From Maratus speciosus (Eukaryota; Arthropoda; Arachnida; Araneae; Salticidae), in contig OZ010786.1 of NCBI GenBank assembly GCA_963932465.1, positions 594,941,038 to 595,005,037 on the forward strand: a DNA stretch of 64,000 bases. Direction: 5' to 3'. A model generated the notes under the pieces. It did no database searches, was not told where the DNA came from, and saw nothing but the letters and a program-made list of their open reading frames with translations. Position 1 is the first letter of the stretch, and each line of letters starts with the position of its first letter. Shown here one piece after another: positions 23,982-36,232 of the stretch. Both the position numbers and the translations under genes were made by a program.

Positions 23982-25174
23982 CATGAAAAATGTAACCTCT
24001 GTTACTGGACAGTATTTGCTTAATTTATGATACAAATATTTCAGCAAAAACTTTTCTATATTACTTTAGCAAAAATGTCCTTTAGTTCAAAATAATAGTT
24101 TTAGAAAGATGAATAATAAATAATAAAATTTAATTATCATTACATGTGTAATTTTATCTCGTTTAGAAAATAAAACTAAGTTAAAGTTCATAATTACCAC
24201 TTATTTTAGTTTTAAAGAAAATATTTTTTTAATTGTATTTAAAGTACATAACACATTTCTTGTTTTAAATACATTTGGTTTATTATCAGTTTACAATTAT
24301 TAAAAAGAAATAGGTAAATTCTTCAAGTAACAGAGATTACATCCAGTAACAGAGGTTACAAAAATTTACAAGATGTAAACAAACTGACTTTTTAGCAACT
24401 AATAAAGACACACTGAATAAATCAGACATAATTTTATTTTCGAAAGAAATTTCCAGAAATGTTTAACACTGCAATTATTTTTCAAATGCGTCAATAGGTT
24501 GGGGAAACTTGTAAAATAATCCGCCCCCTTTCTGTACTACAGTTGGCATGGGCAAACATTTTTGGATCTGTTCGAACTGTATGTATGCAATATCATTGTC
24601 ATCTAATTTAAAAATAGATTATGCATCATCACAAGTTTTCAAAAACACAACTTGCACTTCACCATCTTCTAATCATCTTGTGTAACGGCTATGTAGTAAT
24701 ACTTATTTTTTTCTCTTTTTTTCACTTACAAATTCTACTAGTATGTATGTTCCTTTAATTTAATTATCAAGCGTTATTTCTTTAATTTAATTTTATTCAG
24801 CAGTAGATTCAAGAACTTGAAAACTTGATTTCTTAGGAGACATTTTTAGATCTGGAAAATACCACAAATAAATAATACATGCTACTGCAAAAATAAATAT
24901 AAATAAGTAATAAGAATGACAATAAGTACCATAGAAAATGTATATTCTGGGATAAAAATGTAACCTCTGTTATTTGTATGTAACATCTGTGGAAAAAGTT
25001 GTAACAGGGGTTACATTTAAGCAAAAGCAATTTTTTTTTTCTTAAATAATATCACTTGACTTCTATTCTGGAACGTTCTTTGAGCAATAAAGATTAGTAT
25101 CGCCCTTTGTTGAACAAAATTTTTATTATTTATTCTGCTAAATGTAAATAAAGTAACAGAGGTTTCATTTTCAT
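23982..25174. mobile_element. Inverted-repeat element with repeated GTAACCTCTGTTAC motif
   Basis: Left CATGAAAAATGTAACCTCTG (from 23982) and right CAGAGGTTTCATTTTCATG (to 25174) are imperfect inverted ends. The near-palindromic motif GTAACnnnnGTTAC recurs inside in both orientations (near 24328, 24347, 24961, 25002). No transposase is seen. Confidence 0.6.
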
Positions 25175-25698
25175 GGACAAATGTTAAATTAAACTTATGC
25201 AGTTACAAAATACATATCATAATTCATTACTACAATTTCATTAAACTACTGTATCTGTTAATTAAATAAAAACAGATAATTTTTTTGTTGTTCATAATAT
25301 TTAGAATTGTAGTCTGTTTAAAGTTGTATCTCTAGTCATTTGAACAGCTAATTTTCATGGCTAAGAATGGATAAATTGCATAAATTGTGCAATAAATACA
25401 ATAAAATTGACTAGAACAAACTTTAGACTAGTTAAGAATAGTTTTTTCTAAAAGATGGCATAAAAAATTTGGGAATTTCTTTGTATATTAAATGAGAAAA
25501 AAATATTAACGTTTTGGAGTGAAAAGAACAAGAATTTTTGGTTTCACCCAAGTACAACTGAAAAAGTCTCTTCCGGTTTCGAAAACTTTCTTGAGTGAAT
25601 AGGTAATAGACCTGCCGTTTTCCAGTGAATTTCGTATTTTTGTTTTTGTTTTCTTTTATGATTTTTCATATTTTCAACAGATTAATAACTTCCTACAC

Positions 25699-25886
25699 CA
25701 CGGTTGCTAGTTTGGCCTCCATTTTGTTTCGAAAATTCACATTCATATCGGAAACTTTGAAGGAAGAATCTGTATTTTAGGTAATCATAAAATTTCTGTC
25801 ACTAAATAAAGCCAAAAATACTGTTTATAATTTCTGCACGAACTCGGATATTCTGAATAAAAATGGAGGCCAAACTGGCGACCTTG
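25699..25886. mobile_element. GGCCTCC-type MITE, copy 1
   Basis: Inverted ends CGGTTGCTAGTTTGGCCTCC and GGAGGCCAAACTGGCGACC. Related copies are at 27458-27643, 29519-29708, 44971-45268 and 52700-53182. Confidence 0.75.
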
Positions 25887-26005
25887 CTCACCACTACATT
25901 CCTTTTTATCAGGCATAACTTTTTCTTTTGCTGGATTTTGAGCAGTCGGTCAATTTTATTTATTTTCGACAGTTCACCATTTCACCCGCTGTACTGTCTT
26001 CAAAA

Positions 26006-26048
<43 letters not shown>

Positions 26049-26978
26049 GAGGCATAATACTTTTTTCTTTTTCTGGAATTTGAGTGGCGATAAATTCTCT
26101 TTTCGGTTGTCTTTTTGAATGATAGTTCGACTTCTCCAGTCAAGTTTTTATATCTATTGTTTTATTTCTATATCCACTCAGAAACTCTTGAACGGATGTT
26201 CCGACTTATTTGTTATTGTTGTTGTTGATGATGAAGGAAATGTGTCACTATGTAAGTAGTCCCGTGTCAATATGTCCAGGCTTTAACAGTGACATGCTTT
26301 TCTATCTGCCCTTTTTATTATTTTTCTATGATTTTATAAGCTTTAACATTCATAAAAATGTGAAAAATGAATTGTTAAAACTCCTTAGGTTGTTTGCAAA
26401 ATATGCGATTGAAATATTATAATTGAACAGAAAGTTTCAAATTTGAAACAAATTTGTAATTTCCTTGGAAATTCCAAGGGGTTGTACGTATTTTGAGTTA
26501 ATATTTATCTTCCTACACAAAGGATTAAGTTGACTATAGGGATATATTTATAAATAATTTCAATTTATTTCGGTTAGATTTTGTTCTGAAGTGCGTCAGC
26601 TTCGTGTCTGCAAAACGTTTTTCGAGTTCAGATAGATTAACTTCAAATATAATTTTCTAGATGCGGTCGGGTAGATCCCAAGCTTTTCTGTATTCGCATG
26701 TGGATAATGATAAAGTGTTGCTACAAAAACACGAAGGTATAGATCAACCTTGAAATCCGTTTTATTTGCCTTCTTAAAAGTTGCATGTTAATAAAATTTT
26801 GCAATTGGAAATTTTCGGTCATTTGCTTTGAACTCGAGCAATGTTGGCCGCAATGTGATTGCAAGTGTGTGATAGTAGGTAGATAATGATGAAAGTAAAT
26901 GTTTTAAATCGAGTGTAAATGTTTTCCATGCGCAAATATATATACAAAAAAAAACTAGACTTAATGAAGTATTCGTAA
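25887..26978. other. Low-complexity, no gene
   Basis: Holds a T run of about 38 at 26008-26045. The flanks of the run (GGCATAACTTTTTC before, GGCATAATACTTTTTTC after) look like a short duplication. Nothing coding is recognised. Confidence 0.5.
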
Positions 26979-27224
26979 TTAACGCATTACCCGCTGGTGT
27001 TGTGTTCACGCAAAGGTGTGTATCACGTAACAAAAATAAATGTGCATGCTTAAATTAACTGTCCATCTACCACAATTTTCTAATTAAATCATTTACTTTA
27101 TTTAATAACAGAAACTCTGGCCGTTAAAAAAGCTAAAATTATCTTTAAACATTTGTTGTGCCGAATGTTTTTCAGCAAAAAAAATTAAGATCCCTATCTT
27201 AAATTTCGGCAGTTAATGGGTTAA
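26979..27224. mobile_element. TTAA MITE, TTGCGT-hairpin family, copy 1
   Basis: Ends TTAACGCATTACCCGCTGG and AGTTAATGGGTTAA. A degenerate hairpin TTGTGT-TC-ACGCAA lies just inside the left end. It shares the TTAA at 27221-27224 with the next copy. Confidence 0.8.
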
Positions 27225-27454
27225 CTCATTAACCGCTGGTGTTGCGTTGACGTAACGGTAAAAATAAATGCACATGCTTAAAATAACTATCAAGCTACCA
27301 CTATTTTTTTATTTAAAAATTTGCCCTATCTAATAACAGAAACTTTGACCGTTATATAAAGCGAAGATCATCTTTCGAAATTTGTGGTGGTAAAAGTTTT
27401 TCAGATAAACAATTGAAGATCCCTGTGTTATAGTTTTGGCCGTTAATGTGTTAA
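27221..27454. mobile_element. TTAA MITE, TTGCGT-hairpin family, copy 2
   Basis: Same orientation and body as the preceding element (AATAACAGAAACTTTGACCG, AAGATCCCT). Ends TTAACTCATTAACCGCTGG and CCGTTAATGTGTTAA. The hairpin zone reads GTTGCGT-TG-ACGTAAC. It is a head-to-tail neighbour sharing one TTAA. Confidence 0.82.
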
Positions 27455-27457
27455 AGA

Positions 27458-27643
27458 AGTTGCCAGTTTGGCCTCAATTTTTATTAAAACAAATTGTGTT
27501 CACACCAGAAAAAATAATAGTACTTTACTGTTTTGAAATAACAGCCATTCAGCGATCACAGAATGTAAGAATTATTCTTTCGAAATTTCCGATGTGAATT
27601 TTTAATTTCGGATTAAAATTTAGAGGCCAAACTAGCAACCCTG
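27458..27643. mobile_element. GGCCTCC-type MITE, copy 2
   Basis: Inverted ends GTTGCCAGTTTGGCCTC and GAGGCCAAACTAGCAACCCTG around a non-coding body with a TTCACACC / GTGAATTTTTAA inner inverted stretch. Confidence 0.75.
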
Positions 27644-27708
27644 GGTTAAGATACAACAAACTAAATTCGTGTATATGGAATTAGTAGAGTCGCATCTTAC
27701 AGTAACTC

Positions 27709-28353
27709 TTAATCTCTTTGCGACTACGTCACCTATACGTGACCTACCACCCCCTGAATAGTACGCCTACAGGCTGACACAGTAATTGTTACTGTCTTTT
27801 CAGCGTTTGTAAATTCCCTTGATTTTCAATACCAATAATTTTTACTAAAATACCAAAAGTTTTCTCCGCCTTATTGTTCTGAGACTAAATAAATCAGAGA
27901 AAAGTTTATGTGAACCACCTCTCCCTGAATATTAAGTCTACGCTGACACAGCAATTACGGCTATCGTAGGCGGATTTTTTTTAACGTTTGTACGGTCGCT
28001 CGATTCTGAATACCAATAAATTTACAAGTTTTCTCTGCGTTAGTTTTCTGAGATAAAGTAAGTCGGAGAAAACTTTTAATAAGTACTTGTGTCACAATTA
28101 TGAAGACCGGGAAAACGCCTTAAAAAATTAGCCGACAACAGTTACCATCTTTGTGTCAGCCCGCAAGTCTATTATCCAGGGGGCGTGAGACTAAAATTAT
28201 CAGAATGCTTGATTATTCCCACTAGTGATTTTTCACACAATTTTTCCAGCCAATAATTTTACACAACTTCGAAACAGTCGACAAAGTTAAGGAAAGCCCA
28301 ATAAGAAAAAAAGACACTTAACAGCGAACATTCATTTACAAAAAAGAGATTAA
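27709..28353. mobile_element. TTAA-bounded element with nested inverted repeat
   Basis: Ends TTAATCTCTTT and AAGAGATTAA with TTAA borders (27709-27712, 28350-28353). A hairpin GTCAC-CTATAC-GTGAC lies at 27728-27743. Inside, 27748-28190 has its own inverted ends (CCCCCTGAATAGT...GGCTGACACA against TGTGTCAGCCC...CAGGGGGC), and two direct copies of a stretch of about 150 bp with TACCAATAA and TTTTCTC. Confidence 0.6.
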
Positions 28354-28746
28354 AAAGAATTCGGAATAAAGGCAATGAATCAAAAGCGAACTTATGACTC
28401 GCTACTACAAGAAAGTTTATTGGTTTTTAGTACTTAAATTTATTGGAACCTCCCATGCTATTGCATGCTCTTCCATGCTCTCGCGAGGATAGATCCTCAG
28501 AATTCATGCAACACATAAAGCTGCTGAGTTGGGAGAAAAATCATACTCTTAGATACATTTGATTGGGCTACGGGTGGGTTAGATTTAAGAACATTTGAAT
28601 AAGTTTTCTGCTGATTTTTGTTTGTGGATTTTTTAGTTTGGGGAGTTGCAGTGATATTAACATATGATTTACTGAAATGAGTTTTTACCAGAAAAGGCGA
28701 GCAACCCTTGTAGCTGGAAGAATGTTCAACTGATCAGTTAATGCAT

Positions 28747-29514
28747 TTAACCCCTTAACCCCTTGGGGACGAGCGACACGTATACGTGCCGGGAATAGGC
28801 CTAAGAATCCTCGTTCACCCTCACCAGTAAAATTTTACTGTAAAATTTGCCTTATTTAATCCCGGCCTTTTCCCGATTTGAATAGGCACAAACTTCTGTT
28901 TTTTTAAACCGGTAGTAAAGTAATAAACATTTCGTAAAAGGCTCCCGTCGCGAAGGGGTTAAAGGCCGCTAAATATTTGGAAAAACCATCAAAAAGTAGC
29001 TATTTTATTACAGAAATTGAATAATTATAAGGTTTCTATATAAAATATGCAATTAGTTTTTTTTAAGGCGAAAAAGAAAAAGATGTTATAGACCAAATTC
29101 ACATTTGTGGAAAAGACATCATGCGAGAATTCTGTATTCTAATGTTTGTTTTACACCATACAAATTAATGCGGGATAAGATGTTTATTTTTCACATCTTA
29201 GATCTTTATTTATCATCATCAAACCCATTTTTACAAATAATATAACATACATTAAATTTTGATTATTAATAATCATTTTTAGTGAGATCTATTTCGAAAC
29301 ATGCAATACAAAGTCCAACATCACAATCAGCGTCAAAAACCAAACCCAAAGGGAAATATTCAAAGACTTCACACCGAAATGCCAGTTAAATTTTTCTGGT
29401 TTCAGAAATTTTTTCCAGCAATAAATCTCCAGGCCGTGAAATATGACGGGCACGAGAAATAACGAACGACTCCTCAGCCCGTGATATTGGCAGGAGCGAG
29501 AATTAAGTAGTTAA
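28747..29514. mobile_element. TTAA-bounded element, long family, copy 1
   Basis: Begins TTAACCCC at 28747 and ends GTTAA at 29514. The body from 28963 on matches 57016-57989 along its length (CTAAATATTTGGAAAAA, TTTTACACCATACAAATTAA, CGAAACATGCAATAC, GACTTCACAC). The end carries CCCGTGATATT hairpin motifs. A second element is inserted in its left terminal TTAA. Confidence 0.8.
28755..28962. mobile_element. TTAA MITE, CACGTATACGTG family, nested
   Basis: Ends TTAACCCCTTGGGGACGAGCG and CGCGAAGGGGTTAA. The palindrome CACGTATACGTG lies at 28777-28788. It is inserted exactly at a TTAA eight bases from the end of the long element, so TTAA appears on both sides (28755-28758, 28959-28962). Related copy at 61019-61227. 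Confidence 0.88.
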
Positions 29515-29518
29515 GGGG

Positions 29519-29708
29519 CAGGTGTGCCCGTTTGGCCTCCACTTTTATATAAAAAATTCGAATTCACACCAGAAAGTGAGAAAGGTATTTTCAGATTTAT
29601 TTAATGTGAGACTTTTTCTCAGAACTTAAAGTAAGAATCCCTCTATAAAAAGCTTCGGTCTGAAGTTAAAATTTCGGATTACAAATGGAGGCCAAACTGC
29701 CAACCCTG
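29519..29708. mobile_element. GGCCTCC-type MITE, copy 3
   Basis: Ends CAGGTGTGCCCGTTTGGCCT and AGGCCAAACTGCCAACCCTG. Flanks TTAAGGGG and TTTGGGGG may be a decayed 8-bp duplication. Confidence 0.75.
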
Positions 29709-30690
29709 TTTGGGGGTGGTTTAAAAATCTCAGTTGAGGCATATTTAATTTAACATTACAACCTTGTGACAGGCGTGGACCTTCTACATCCCACGCATTT
29801 AGGGTTAATAAGACAGTTAGCACTGATATGGAAAAACTGCTAACATCGGAAGTATTGTGTAATCTTTTTTGCCGGGAGAAAATTCTTAAATTTGACCCAT
29901 CGACTGTAGATGAAATGGACGTTGAGTATTTAAATGAAGTGATATTTTTAGGGAGTTGCTTAATTTAGAGAGGGAGGGGCTTCCCGTCTCTACGGCTTTT
30001 CAACTGTAATATTTTAATAATAGTAAGACCTCCACAGGAGAGAGTTTCTTTTGTAGTTTCCATACCGAGAGTCCTCTAACAACCACCTTGAGTGGTATTT
30101 CACGATAAGCAACAATATAATGTTGGTTATGTTTTATTTAATGTATTCGTGAAGCCACATTTTGTCGCCGACGGTTGACTGAAACATACTAATGACATTC
30201 CCAGCAATTTTTCTTTAAATTTAAATTTCTCGTTGGAAGGCAGTTCCTAGAGAAATTCAGTAATAAGTTCAATTTAAGTAACCATGACTGGTTTTGGATT
30301 TTTCTTGCTGACATTCTCAGTTGGAAGGTACTAATCACTGATTGAAGCAATACTATCTGAATCGATAATGCTTTCCGTATCATTCAATTACAGGCCTTTT
30401 TGCAGTAGTTTCGTGAAGCGAATTACTTTTTCGTTTTTTTTTTCTTATTTAACGAGGGTGAACTTCTCATCAGTGCCATATTATTTTACACTAAGATTCT
30501 ACATTTTATCGTTTATAACCAGTTGGATTTCATCCAACATTGTTGGTACTTTCCCTTCATTTAAGAATGTCATAGCTTTATAAGGAACAAGTTAATATTA
30601 TTAACAAGACATTAACTTGTTCCTGATGATTCATAACTATATTTACGTAATAACGTAGCAAAATTAGATAAATTACTATAACGTTCAGTG
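29709..30690. other. No recognisable gene
   Basis: Short open frames only (up to 71 codons). A short inverted stretch TTAACTTGTTCC / GGAACAAGTTAA sits at about 30580-30625. Otherwise nothing recognised. Confidence 0.4.
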
Positions 30691-30864
30691 CAGGGCTCCC
30701 ACTGGTCCGTTTTAAAACCAGTAATTTTTTATCAAAAATTTTGTGTTAAGTTTCTGGGATATTTACAAGAAAAACGCGCTTCCCGATAAGTTTCTGCGAA
30801 AATTATAAAGAAGAGTTTTCTCTGAAATTTAGGTGTGTTAAAAAACGGACCGAGTGGAATCCCT
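30691..30864. mobile_element. CAGGG-type MITE with 6-bp direct flanks
   Basis: Ends CAGGGCTCCCACTGGTCCGT and ACGGACCGAGTGGAATCCCTG are inverted. TCAGTG occurs directly on both sides (30685-30690, 30865-30870). Confidence 0.7.
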
Positions 30865-32113
30865 GTCAGTGGAATTTGGAGTGGGGCAAGCCCTATTGGA
30901 AATAGAATATGCGAGTAATCTTTCCATTAACGGATGTTGAAGATCCAGACCCGTGGGCCTGGCTTAGATATCATAGAGCATACACAGCTCTGATTACAGC
31001 ATTTACGTGAATGTTACTTTGATATTTTAATAAATTTAGATAAAAATCTAGAGATAAAAGTATTGATGTATATTCTTGAATAATTATTCTGGTTGCACAT
31101 TTCTTTTCTCATACAGAAAAATGTACTTTTATACTTTATAATATCCGCTGGATATTGTAGTTTATTATATGACATTGTGTTGATATTGTGTATTTTTAAT
31201 AGCATATGTACCATAGAAACATTACTGTTAAATCTTTTTTCTTTATTTTTTTAGAAGAATGAACTTAAAAGGATGAACTTATTCTTACATGGAGCATATT
31301 TAAAATATTAAAGTTTATTGAAGAATGCATTTTCATAAATTTTAAATTTAGACACAATATTTTTATATTAATTGCATTTATATTAAAATATTTACAGTTT
31401 TAAAATCCTATATATAAAATGAATTATTTAAAAATAGAGAAAATAATCCTTTCCAAAATTACTTATACAATTGCGTTTATTAGAATGTGCCTCCCTTGTA
31501 ATCATTCTAAATATGTATTAAAAATATATACACCTAAATTTAATTGTACACAAATCCAGGCTATATTTGCTTTAAAGTAACATTGCTATTGCCTTTATTT
31601 CTAGCCTCAAAGCGCGTTGAGCGATCACAAAAGGAAAATTGTCTATTTCATATAATTTTGATGCATACTTTTACTGTTATTTTTTTAAGTACATATATTA
31701 TAGTTAATTTACATATATGTAGCATAAACGTGGTTGTTTTGTATCACATTCTATCATATTGGATTTCGGAAAAAATATGCAGCAACACATATTTTCAGAC
31801 AATTATATATACCAGTATCAGCACATGCGCTTGAATGTTATTCAACATCTGCATCTTACCAGCAATTCACCTACTGTGATCAAGAAGTCATCTACTGAGA
31901 AAGCGACGTCAGTATAGTAACTTGGAAATGTATCATTATGGTTTTATATAATTTTGGTTTATTATTTTAATAGTCTGTCAATGTTTAATAAGTTGGATTT
32001 CATAATAAATAAACTTTTGTTTAAACTAGTCTGAAAAAAAGTTAGTAAAAGATGTCTTTTGAAAATACATATATTGGGATAGATGCATAAGTGAAAGTGA
32101 ATATGGATTGAGG

Positions 32114-32567
32114 CGCTGCCATCGAAATACCCAAAGCCAGAGGACACGAGTTGTGACGTTATCACTAATCGACCGACTTCTCACTAGTGTTGAAATTCAC
32201 ACCATAAAATTTTGAATAGCAATTATGTTTTCTTTTATTTTTGCAATATATGTCATCTTATAAAACAATAATAGCTATTTAAAATTACTGATGAGAATTC
32301 GGAATTCCTAAATAAAAATTCAGCCACATGCGGAATGCCACGGTGTTGCCGCATCTCCCTGATTTTTTATTAGGCGATTCCAAATTCTCACCAGTATGTT
32401 TAAATAATTACTTTTGTTTTATAAGATGGTAGATATTCCACAAATAAAAGAAAATATAATTGCTATTCAAAATTTTCTGATGTGAATTCCAACACTAGCG
32501 AGAAGTCGGTCGATTAGTGATGACGTCACAACTCGTGTCCCCTGGCCTTGAGTGTTTCGATGGCAGC
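32114..32567. mobile_element. Foldback MITE with arms of about 200 bp
   Basis: Almost the whole element is two inverted arms (GCTGCCATCGAAA..., GACACGAGTTGTGACG, AATCGACCGACTTCTC, TTTTGAATAGCAATTAT). GATTGAGG flanks both sides (32106-32113, 32568-32575). The paralogous site in copy I (2390-2397) has a single GATTGAGG and no insert, a clear empty site. Confidence 0.9.
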
Positions 32568-33027
32568 GATTGAGGATAAAGCAATAAAATTGTAAAAGAT
32601 GATTTTAATGGTCTCATGAGATTTGAGGTTTTAACTCAACAAATCAATATTTTAAAAATACTATTTCTTTATTTATTTTATTTTTAAATGTAAGTGTTTG
32701 ATTATTTAAACATTTATCATAAAAGCTTTGTTAACACCTGCAAAACGAATCTTTCTTCAGGAAACATTACATAGTTGATACGCATGATTTTAATTTCTTA
32801 GTACCAGAATATTTTAGTCATAATCGTTTCCTTGTCTAATCGTATAATACTTGAACTGTAAGAAAAAGTAATAGTAACCATAACTGTATAAGTATTTTGT
32901 ATTGAAAAAGGCTTTTTAAGCATATAAATTTGGATTAAACTTCAAACATTCACTTTTTTATGTCGCCAAGCGCTCATAATATTTTGTAGACTTTCTCTAT
33001 TTTTTCGCAGATCCAAAATGTGCTTGT

Positions 33028-33547
33028 TTAACCCTTCACTGCACGAATTTTTCTGTCTTTATAAAAACTTTATTTGACATCTATATATCGGCCTAAAACT
33101 GGGAAAAAATGGTAAAAAAATAAAATAAAATTTTAAATTTTCATCTAAAATTTGATATTTTGTGGTGTGTGAGATACATACAAAATCACGGTTTTAAAAT
33201 ATTATATTGCAATATTTTGTTTATAAATGGGCTTAAATTAATAAATTTTATCTGTCTGACATTCTGCATCTTCTTTTATATTAATATTTTTAAATATTCA
33301 GCAAAAATAGTGTAAGCAAATTTTACCGTTAATAGCTTGATCGAAACTTCTTTTATTTCCGAAGAACAAATTCTAATTTGTTGTCTAGTGTACACATCTA
33401 ACATGGGCGTAATAAGTATTATTCTATACTTTGGATTGTTCCTCATCTGAGACAGCTATCATGCCAGCTAAATTCATTGCACATAACTAATAACGTAATG
33501 TTTTTAGATATGTACCAGGTATGGCACGCGGTTCAGTGAAGGGTTAA
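33028..33547. mobile_element. TTAA MITE (520 bp)
   Basis: Ends TTAACCCTTCACTG and CAGTGAAGGGTTAA are perfect inverted repeats with TTAA borders. A weak hairpin GTACC-AGGTAT-GGCAC lies near the right end. The paralogous site in copy I is GTGCCAGATTAAAGGTTGG with one TTAA (3389-3392), an empty site. Confidence 0.88.
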
Positions 33548-34594
33548 AAGTTTGACAAATTATTATATTACATATTTAATAAAATAGACTACTATATTTA
33601 TTACCTTTTGTCAGTCCTTTGCATCCAAATTTTTAAAATGCATACTATTTATCACAATGGCAGTTACATACATATATAGGGGAGACTAGGGAGGGTTGAA
33701 CATACGGGAGGCTTGACCCACCCACCAGTTTTCGTATTTAAAAGAGTTTCAGAATTTTATCATTAGGTGTCAATCAAAGCTACTGAAATGCTCAAACTAC
33801 AGTCTTTGTTTCATACAAATAATCGATATAGGTGTGGAAAAATCAATTGTGAGGCGTTTTCAACCTAAAATTTGTGTTTTCTAGAAATATTTTGTAAGCT
33901 TTTTTCAGATAAAATATATCATAGAAATTTAAGTAAGTAGGTTTTAAGTAATCCAGAAATATCGAGCTTTCATTCCAGGCATAAAGATTGTACAGTAAGT
34001 TAGGCTTAACATAACAATGTTCTATTTATTAGAAAAAGGCTATTTGGGGAGGCTTGACCCAGTCAGTGTGAGGGAGGGTTGACCAGATGAAAACCTTTAT
34101 TATACACTACGCATAATGAAAGGTTAATGGTTATATATAAAAAAGAATGTAAATTTATTCTGTAAAGCCAAGGTAAAATCGGGTGATGGAAAAGGAAATG
34201 TTTAGATTAAAGAAAGATGTGAAAAATTGCTATAGTATTCACTGCAAGAAAAAAATAAATGAAATATAAATGGGAAAGTTGATAGGAACTTTTTCCATTT
34301 AAATATTACTACAATAGGTAAAAAGAAAAGTGTAAAAGAGTAGAAAGGACTAGAAAGTATGAAAGCAGCAGATTTAAAACTACCAGGGGCAGTTGTATGC
34401 ATATGAAACCACTTAATTTTAATTCCCAAACGCTACAGTGGCACCAGAATTTTGCTAAAATCTTTTCCATTTAATACGTATGTGAAATATACCCTTTATC
34501 TTATTTACAAATAAATTTCTTCGTAAATTTCGATGCCAGTCATTTATTTCAACATAAAGTACTAAAGTACTAAAAGTACTAAAAGTACTTTGCC

Positions 34595-34831
34595 ACTGAG
34601 GGGGATAAAGAAGATAATGATCAGTTAAGTGCACATGCGGCTGCAAAAGAACATAGCATTGATCGAAAAACTTTTGGAAGATATGTAGACGAATTTCATC
34701 AGCATGAATACAATGAGATGAAGCCAAACTATGTGACAACTAGAGTTGTCAGGTCAAGTGTCACAAAAAGTAGGAAAAGGAGACAAAAAAGCAGAACAGT
34801 GGCTATAAATTCTGGGCATAATAATACATGA
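34595..34831 (+). pseudogene. Fragment of pogo-like N-terminal (HTH psq-type) protein
   Basis: A readable fragment with AAKEHSIDRKTFGRYVDEF followed by NEMKPNYVTTRVV. It resembles the psq-type helix-turn-helix and linker of pogo-related transposases and ends at TGA 34829-34831. No catalytic domain is present. 33664-34090 contains GGGAGGCTTGACCC repeats that may be terminal sequence of the same element. Confidence 0.55.
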
Positions 34832-36024
34832 AACCCTATGAAAACGGAACCTATCTTAAATGTTAAAATTTAATTTTTTTTATCACTTGTCTTAACAAAG
34901 ATGTACACGTTACTTTAATTATTATTCAGATAAAAAAACATTTCCATATGGTAATGAAATCTTTTTATTTTATCGATTTAACATTGTATAAGACACTTTC
35001 ACTCGCCCCCAATTTCAACGAGAGTTCGCGCTATCGCTATTTCAATCAAAACCAAAGTTTAAATTTGCAATGTGTAAAATTATACGTATATAAAAGTATG
35101 TGTTTGTGTAATATTTGATTAATCTTCGTTATCTGGTTCTACTTACAAGTCTTGTCATCATGGCTGCTTTTTACTTATGCATGATTTTGTTTTCTGATTT
35201 CCATTAACACTGGATCACACATGGTGGAAATGATATTCGCATATCTGTGTGAACAGTTTTTAAATTTGTCACTACTATACTAAGAAAGTTATCTTCGATA
35301 TCTTTTATAACATGATATATAAAAATTGTGGGCGAATAAATAAGGCGACAATACTTATTTGATAGTACTCTTTACGCAATAATTACCGCTCGCCCGCCGA
35401 ATATGCATATGTGCGTATGTGCGCCGTGTTTAAAGATTTTTTTTTTAATCTTATGAGAATAAGTCAAATTACATTTGCTAAAATAAGTCATTTGGCTTAG
35501 GACAGCCTGATTAAGAAAGATCAATCATATGATACAGCAGTTTGACACTAAAATGAAATATGTGAACGAAAACACAGATATCCTTTTACGTTGAGCATAA
35601 AATATATATCACGCTACATTCAGTTGCTTAAAACATGTGTTGAAAGGCGGTTCACGTGGATTGTTTTTGGTGCTTAAAAACTCTCATATTGCATACGTGC
35701 AAACCTTCATCTAAACTTCCTGTAAAATTTGAGTTAAATTGATCGAGGTTAAACATGTTTCGAACAAGGATTTTTTAATAGATTTAACATAAAAACATGA
35801 GATTAAAGTTATAATGACATATCAAACGAATTTCTTGATTAGAAACGTGCATAACCAGGGTCAGTATAACTCACATTTTATGGAAGTTTAGTTGTAAATT
35901 AGTAATGTACACATTCTGTTGCCGTATTCCTAGTTTGCAGCATTTTTTAAAAATTCGGATTGTTTTAAAATTAAAACATAACCATTTTTAAAACATAAAC
36001 ACATTTTCATACTGTCAAACCAGT
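34832..36024. other. No recognisable gene
   Basis: AT-rich, with only very short open frames. I see no repeat ends here. Confidence 0.45.
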
Positions 36025-36232
36025 TTAACCCTAGATCTACCGGGAATTTTATTCAAGTTTTAATAAAACGTTCTACACCAGAATTTTTATTTAAAACTAT
36101 TTAACTTATTTATTTACCTTATTTTTGTCTGGTTTATATACTTAGTTTATTTTAAAGAAATTTCTGGTTTGAATGAATATTTTGTATGTACCTGTCGGGT
36201 CCAATGGACCCGTCTGGTAGACGGAGGGTTAA
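36025..36232. mobile_element. TTAA MITE with GGGTCC palindrome (208 bp)
   Basis: TTAACCCT...AGGGTTAA borders (36025-36028, 36229-36232). CGGGTCC-AAT-GGACCCG at 36196-36212 is a perfect 7-bp stem just inside the right end. Confidence 0.85.

Larger units (their letters stand above)
31020..33640. repeat. Old non-coding paralogous block, copy II
   Basis: Aligns with 1500-3440 and 40270-42490 through the same landmarks: TTATTCTGGTTGCA near 31085, GCTTTAAAGTAACATTG near 31569, ACATCTGCATCTTACCAGCA near 31847 and CGCTCATAATATTTTGTA near 32971. It is interrupted by two MITEs that copy I lacks. Confidence 0.6.

Noticed and set aside
34455..34739. 94-codon minus-strand frame
   Set aside because: The plus strand carries the psq-type transposase fragment here; this is its shadow.
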